Shown here one piece after another: positions 59,835-64,000 of a stretch of DNA of 64,000 nucleotides (the stretch's first letter is position 1; every line of letters begins with the position of its first letter). The notes below the pieces were generated by a model. It was not told the origin of the DNA and did not search any database. It saw only the letters and a program-made list of their open reading frames with translations. This stretch comes from Axinella damicornis (taxonomy: Eukaryota > Porifera > Demospongiae > Axinellida > Axinellidae), in assembly GCA_963931865.1 (NCBI GenBank), contig OZ007517.1, forward strand, positions 9,992,038 to 10,056,037. The letters run 5' to 3'. Made by a program: the position numbers and the translations under genes.

Positions 59835-60911
59835 ATGGCTCTGGTAAAGAAAGGAAAAGACTCTGCAGCGAGTACTGCCCTGGTGAAGAAAGGAAACGAT
59901 TGTGTTGCTGCAGTGAGCACTGCCCTGCAACTTATCCAGCAGGGCAAACCAGAAGCTGCCTCCAAGCAGCTTGTCAGTCTCAAGAAGGACGGGGAAGAGC
60001 TGACAAAGCAGACACAAAACCTTGTGAAGCGTATTGAACCTGTCGAGCTACACTACAGGAAGGAAGAAGAAGAAATCATGCAGAAGATTGGGGAATTTGG
60101 CCGCAGGGAAAAGGACTTGCAGGGGAGAAAGATGAATGCTGAAGCAACTCTAGCTTCCAAGACTTCAGTATTGCAAGATTGCCGGTATCAAGTCGATCAA
60201 GCAAGAAGCAATCTCAGAAGTGCTGAGAATAGACTGGATGAAGAGAAACGTAAGAAGGAAAAAGCAACAACAGCTGGCGCCTTTTTTGGAGGTATCCTTG
60301 GGTTTATGGTTGGTGGACCAGTCGGTGCAGTAGTTGGAGCAGGCGCAGGTGGTGTGGGTACATCAGTAGCTTGTGAAGGGGATGTGGATCGCGCCAGGAG
60401 TAATGTAGGAAGGCGTGAAAGTGACTACCAATCAGCTCAAAGTGCCTCAACTCAAAGTGCAAATGAGGTTCAAGCAATCCAAGGAGAGATTAATAGTCTT
60501 GGTCCACAAATAAGAGAGCAAGAACAGAAACGTCTTCAGAGCCACAAGAAAATGGATGAAGTCAAAGAGGTTATTGCTTTCTTGAAGAAAGTTACACAGT
60601 TCTGGGAGCTGTTTGCAGATGCATCCAAGCATGGAGTGTCTCGGTCAGATCTCCTCCAAAAGATCGTAGACAAGGCAGCGGAGAAAGAGGACCTGACCAT
60701 TCTCACTCACGGTGGGACGCAGAAAGTAGTTGGTACGTTTATGACAGCCTGGGAGTGCGTGTTGGCCATGGTCGATGAGGGAGCTGCTGACTACACATTT
60801 CAAATGGAGTTCCAGTGCTCTCGTTGTCAGCAGAAGGGAACAGCTCTGCCGTACATGCAGGGCGGGGGGTTCATATGCACGGACTGTTTCTCTCAGAGTG
60901 CTCTGCAGTAG
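59835..60911 (+). CDS. Coiled-coil protein with glycine-rich membrane hairpin and zinc-ribbon-like tail
   Basis: A single-exon frame, 358 residues, ATG at 59835 and stop TAG. Residues 1-62 helical with a tandem ALVKKG repeat; 63-145 coiled coil; 146-180 glycine-rich hydrophobic hairpin (GGILGFMVGGPVGAVVGAGA) with GxxxG spacing; 181-250 return coiled coil; 250-315 amphipathic (FLKKVTQFWELFADASKHG); then C328, C331, C348 and C351 as CxxC...CxxC. Helix, hydrophobic hairpin, helix is the outline of ClyA/Hbl-type helical pore formers, but no sequence match can be shown, so function is an inference. Paralogue of 63238 and of the modules in 22598-24145. The upstream kB-like sites suggest immune induction. 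Confidence 0.82.
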   Translation: MALVKKGKDSAASTALVKKGNDCVAAVSTALQLIQQGKPEAASKQLVSLKKDGEELTKQTQNLVKRIEPVELHYRKEEEEIMQKIGEFGRREKDLQGRKMNAEATLASKTSVLQDCRYQVDQARSNLRSAENRLDEEKRKKEKATTAGAFFGGILGFMVGGPVGAVVGAGAGGVGTSVACEGDVDRARSNVGRRESDYQSAQSASTQSANEVQAIQGEINSLGPQIREQEQKRLQSHKKMDEVKEVIAFLKKVTQFWELFADASKHGVSRSDLLQKIVDKAAEKEDLTILTHGGTQKVVGTFMTAWECVLAMVDEGAADYTFQMEFQCSRCQQKGTALPYMQGGGFICTDCFSQSALQ

Positions 60912-61063
60912 GCAATGCCAACTGCACTACATAATATGCTGTTTTTATTTCATTTTGAGCCTGCGCTTGTTACCTATTACATAATTGCTGTTGATGATCT
61001 AACGTGATGATTAACATTTTGTATTGGTTATGTGTATATATATATATATACTTTCACTTTTTG

Positions 61064-61069
61064 AATAAA
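61064..61069 (+). terminator. Poly(A) signal of the 59835 gene
   Basis: AATAAA about 153 bases after the stop, following a TA-repeat. Confidence 0.6.
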
Positions 61070-61156
61070 CTTTAAGCACTTGGGGAAGTTTATCTGATAG
61101 TGAATATTGTAACTAAGTTCCAATAATACAATGAATGGAGTTGTACCAACAAATAA

Positions 61157-61162
61157 TTTATT
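61157..61162 (-). terminator. Possible poly(A) signal, minus strand
   Basis: TTTATT (AATAAA on the minus strand) 300 bases beyond the stop of the 62863 gene; the two genes converge here. Confidence 0.35.
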
Positions 61163-61462
61163 GTACCCAGGCGGTATGTTAATTGGTACCTGAAAGAATC
61201 TGGATTGATGAGTTTGGGCAGCTGTACATGCATCGGTGCACCACCAGAAGCAGCAATGTGATTACCATTAAATTAATGTTATTCCCAGCCGATTATTCAG
61301 ATCATGCAGGAGCGACAGTCACTGACAAAGTTGAGCAAAATAGCCTCAATTACAACATTCAAACACATACAAGTATGGGTGCGTGTGAGTACTAAGCACA
61401 GAACATTAACGGTAGCCCACCCAGGCATATATATATAGTTCCACTGCATGTAAGATCAACAA

Positions 61463-62863
61463 TTAGTTCATCTCGTTCGCACCCTCAACCTCAGGTTTCG
61501 ACAAATCTTGAATCTTCTTCTTGGCTTCTGTTTGCTCCTTCTCTATGGCTTCCTGCGCTTGCTGCAGATCTTCTGCAAACTGTGCAGCCAGGACATGGAC
61601 ATTCTTGCGTGACTCTTCGTACGTTGGATTTTCTCGGATATACCTGTACAAATCTTGCTGAGTCAGTCTAATCTGTTCCATGTACTCAGAGCACACACTG
61701 TGTAGTGCCACCCAACCTGCGTAGAACTCGACAGCTTTGATTTTGAACCCGTTTGAGGTCCAAACTTTCAAGCGTTTTTCATCCGAGTATTTCTCCATGG
61801 CGGTCTCCACTTGCTTTTGAAATTGAGACTTTGCCATCGTCTTGCAATGCTCCTGCATCTGCAGCCAGAAGAGCGCTGCTTGTTTCATCACTAGCGACAG
61901 GGCCTTCAGACTACCAATGGCTTGGTGCAAGGCTTCCTCTGCTGCCTTTCCTAGACTTTCTTCTGTTTGGCAGTTCCGGATCTGCTGGATGTACTGGCTC
62001 ATCATGCCCAGTGCTTCCTGTCGATTCCTTCTTTCTTCGCTCTCCTTTTGCAGTGCTTCAATCCTCTTCTCCTTCCACTGCCCAGCCTCCCTCTCCTTGC
62101 TCCTACCGCTGGTATCGAACAGCGGCCCTAGCCCAATGCTGGAGGTTACAGCATTCGCTAGTAGTTGGAATACGTTTCCTCCTGCCCCCATTTCCCTTAT
62201 GGCAGCGTCCTCCCTGTGCTCGCATTCGCGCCGCCGTGTCTTGGCTTCCTGTTCGAGCTTGGCTGCGTCGTTCATTAGTTTTTCCTGCTCGGTCCTGCGC
62301 AGCTCAAGCTGGTCCCGCTCCTTCGCCAACCGTTGAATATCTATCGCTTGCTTTCCCTTAGCGCGCATTGTATTCTCCAAAGTTACAACAACTCGTTTCT
62401 CCTCCTCTCGAAATTCGTCGTGCATCTCCATCGCTGCCGCGGCCATGTCGCCCGCTAGCTTAGAAACAGAGGATAAGGTTTCAACAGCCATCTCCTCTAA
62501 GTTGTCAAGCAGATACTGGTAGGTGGCCTGCAAGTCGACCAGAATGCTGCCAGCTGCTCGCTTGAATTTCGCGACGGTCACAGCAGACTTATCACAGAGC
62601 GTCGTTACGTCGTAGCCTAAGCGCTGAATTTCGATTTGCAGTTCTGTATATTTGGGTCCTGCCGCGCCAACCCCATTGTATGCGATGCGAATAAATCCGC
62701 CCACTTTCTTCAGATCGTCTACAAGGGCGTCCAGCTTGATGGCACCCAGTAGGTACTCTTTCTGCGCCTCGACGATGTCGGATTTGTCAGATGGAATTTC
62801 CACGAGAGAGTAAGTCTTCCCGTCGATCTCCACCGACATCTGCGCTGCCGACAAACTAGCCAT
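61463..62863 (-). CDS. Helical-bundle protein with central hydrophobic segment
   Basis: A single-exon minus-strand frame, 466 residues, ATG at 62863-62861, stop TAA at 61465-61463. Residues 20-150 are amphipathic helices (LGAIKLDALVDDLKKVGGFI, LSSVSKLAGDMAAAAMEMHD); 150-225 a strongly charged coiled coil; 226-250 a Gly/hydrophobic segment (GAGGNVFQLLANAVTSSIGL); 255-330 another coiled coil; then ALFWLQMQEHCKTMA and a helical tail ending in an acidic stretch. The plan parallels the 59835 protein (coil, hydrophobic hairpin, coil, aromatic FW motif) although sequences differ. Possibly a partner or distant member of the same membrane-active group; no signal peptide. Base composition is more GC-rich than the introns around it. 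Plus-strand frames over it are shadows. Confidence 0.8.
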   Translation of the reverse strand: MASLSAAQMSVEIDGKTYSLVEIPSDKSDIVEAQKEYLLGAIKLDALVDDLKKVGGFIRIAYNGVGAAGPKYTELQIEIQRLGYDVTTLCDKSAVTVAKFKRAAGSILVDLQATYQYLLDNLEEMAVETLSSVSKLAGDMAAAAMEMHDEFREEEKRVVVTLENTMRAKGKQAIDIQRLAKERDQLELRRTEQEKLMNDAAKLEQEAKTRRRECEHREDAAIREMGAGGNVFQLLANAVTSSIGLGPLFDTSGRSKEREAGQWKEKRIEALQKESEERRNRQEALGMMSQYIQQIRNCQTEESLGKAAEEALHQAIGSLKALSLVMKQAALFWLQMQEHCKTMAKSQFQKQVETAMEKYSDEKRLKVWTSNGFKIKAVEFYAGWVALHSVCSEYMEQIRLTQQDLYRYIRENPTYEESRKNVHVLAAQFAEDLQQAQEAIEKEQTEAKKKIQDLSKPEVEGANEMN

Positions 62864-62958
62864 TTCCCCCCGTTGCGCGTCCGTTCAAAGAAGCCCTCGT
62901 CGACTAACTGCGTCGAATGAACAGAGGTGTACTAAAATCAGTGTGTCGTCATCTTCAA

Positions 62959-63014
62959 GGGGGAAGCCCAAGGGGAATTCCCGAGCTGGCCGAGCAGGCT
63001 TTCGGGGATTCCCC
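62959..63014. promoter_or_regulatory. kB-like site cluster between divergent genes
   Basis: GGGAATTCCC (62973-62982) and GGGGATTCCCC (63004-63014), with GGGGGAAGCCC beside them. They lie in the 374-base gap between the divergent ATGs at 62863 (-) and 63238 (+), about 110 bases from the former and 225 from the latter. Confidence 0.5.
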
Positions 63015-63160
63015 TTGGCCTTGCACTCGAGTACATGAGCCAGCATAAAAATTTATTTTTAATAGACTGACATGACTGAGCAAGCATTTGGAACCGAAAG
63101 CTAGGTAAACAAGATGATCCAGCAACTGTACATGATGAGATGAGGCAGCAAAAGGTACAC

Positions 63161-63167
63161 TATAAAA
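63161..63167 (+). promoter_or_regulatory. TATA box of the 63238 gene
   Basis: TATAAAA 71 bases before the ATG, preceded by CAC; a good match to the animal consensus. Confidence 0.5.
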
Positions 63168-63237
63168 TGGGCGTTTGGAACTGTCCAGTGCGGTGCCTGC
63201 GCGTGGATGCCATACTGAGTGTGAGGCGTAGAACATT

Positions 63238-64000
63238 ATGGCTCGAGCTCTAGTGAAGAACGGAAGGGATTGTGTTGCTGCAGTGAGTACTGCCCTGCAA
63301 CTTATCCAGCAGGGCAAACCAGAAGCTGCCTCCAACCAGCTTGTCAGTCTCAAGAAGGACGGGGAAGAGCTGACAAAGCAATCACAAACTCTTGTGAAAC
63401 GCCTTGAGCCAGTCGAGTTATACTACAGGAAGGAGGAGGAAGAAATCATGAAAAAAATAGGGGAACTCGGTCGCAAGGAAGAGGAGCTGAAGGGGAGGAA
63501 GAGGACTATTGAAGCAGGACTGGTTGGCAAGAGGGCTGTGTTACAAGACAACACCAAGCGACTCCAAGATGCAAAGAACGATTCTGCACGAGCTGAAGAG
63601 CTGCTGAGGAAGGCAAAGAAGAAAAGGAAGAAGGCAAAGCGTAAAGGTGCTTGGGTAGGAGGTGCTGTGGGATTGGTGGTTGGTGGGCCAGTTGGGGCTG
63701 TACTCGGCGCAGGAGCTGGGGGTGCTGGTGCCTCCGCTGCACACAAACACGGCGTGGATGGAGCTCGAAGTGCAGTAAGAAGAGCTGAGGAGGACCTTGG
63801 TCGTGCAAAAGGATCTCTGGAGCAAAGTGAGAGAGATGTTTCTCGCATTCAGGCAGAGATTGTGCAACTTGGAGGTGAAGTTGAACAGCAGAAAAGGAAA
63901 CGTCTCGAGTCCCACACGAAAGTGGATGAGATCAGGAAAGTTATCGTTTTCCTGAAGAAAGCAACTCAGTTCTGGGAGTTGTTTGAAGATGCAGCCAAGC
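63238..64000 (+). CDS. Coiled-coil / glycine-hairpin protein, paralogue (cut by window end)
   Basis: The open frame from ATG at 63238 runs off the window after 254 codons. N-terminus DCVAAVSTALQLIQQGKPEA is nearly identical to the 59835 protein; the coiled coil diverges (charged Lys/Arg/Glu), the hairpin is GAWVGGAVGLVVGGPVGAVL followed by GAGAGGAGA, and the window ends at TQFWELFEDAAK. The first ~180 bases are far more alike between the two genes than the rest, suggesting gene conversion or selection. It lacks the duplicated ALVKKG start of 59835. Same inferred role. Confidence 0.82.
   Translation, partial: MARALVKNGRDCVAAVSTALQLIQQGKPEAASNQLVSLKKDGEELTKQSQTLVKRLEPVELYYRKEEEEIMKKIGELGRKEEELKGRKRTIEAGLVGKRAVLQDNTKRLQDAKNDSARAEELLRKAKKKRKKAKRKGAWVGGAVGLVVGGPVGAVLGAGAGGAGASAAHKHGVDGARSAVRRAEEDLGRAKGSLEQSERDVSRIQAEIVQLGGEVEQQKRKRLESHTKVDEIRKVIVFLKKATQFWELFEDAAK

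Noticed and set aside
61753..62361. Plus-strand frame of 202 codons
   Set aside because: Shadow of the well-supported minus-strand gene 61463-62863.
63423..63915. Minus-strand Ser/Pro-rich frames near the window end
   Set aside because: Shadows of the plus-strand gene starting at 63238.
1..64000. CRISPR arrays, bacterial operons, ribosome-binding sites
   Set aside because: Spliced genes, TATA boxes and poly(A) signals make this eukaryotic; the tandem repeats lack spacer structure.

Overview
This is intron-rich eukaryotic nuclear DNA, most probably from a demosponge. The evidence is the GT-AG exon structure, dense small foldback transposons, fragments of non-LTR retrotransposons, and protein modules that I know from sponge gene predictions: Death-domain proteins with an unnamed companion domain, and RING plus TRAF-type zinc-finger proteins that begin with a GGYDCKF-type motif. 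The species is not determined. All exon boundaries below were read by eye from splice sites, reading-frame phase and similarity between copies. No transcript was available.

Layout. (1) 1-2375: a 1.5 kb inverted-repeat element with a 10-bp target duplication, then an 18-bp minisatellite. (2) 2376-24145 (+): fourteen exon positions that are all phase-compatible, so they may form one very modular gene: proline-rich linker, unnamed domain 'X', Death, X, degenerate RING plus TRAF finger, Death, complete RING plus TRAF finger, and a large coiled-coil exon with hydrophobic hairpins. It could instead be two or three neighbouring genes. (3) 27306-30599 (+): a Death exon followed by a terminal exon holding a complete X domain. 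(4) 32203-58296 (+): a giant TRPA-like ion-channel gene. Twelve tandem exon-triplet units carry roughly 80 ankyrin repeats and run in phase into six transmembrane segments, a pore loop, a TRP-box-like helix and a C-terminal coiled coil, about 3,770 codons in total. One unit carries an apparent single-base deletion. (5) 58440-59110: a graveyard of decayed linker and Death exons. (6) 59835-60911 (+), 61463-62863 (-) and 63238-end (+): three intronless-looking helical proteins with a central glycine-rich or hydrophobic hairpin. They resemble in outline the helical-bundle pore formers, and their promoters contain near-perfect NF-kB-type decamers.

How it may work together (inference). Death domains and RING/TRAF fingers are signalling adaptors upstream of NF-kB in animals. 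The last three genes carry kB-like sites, and the large exon of gene A contains the same coiled-coil-hairpin module repeated about three times. The window therefore looks like an innate-immune-type locus that pairs Death/TRAF signalling proteins with membrane-active helical effectors, placed beside a sensory ankyrin channel.

Mobile DNA occupies much of the intronic space. It includes a TAGCCTCGTTCCCAGG-type palindromic family with 9-10 bp target duplications, two foldback or Mutator-like elements with 9-bp duplications (one encoding a SWIM zinc-finger protein and sitting in the intron just after the channel's S6 exon), a TTAA-flanked foldback element, a TAA-flanked one, and two LINE fragments, one of them split by nested insertions.
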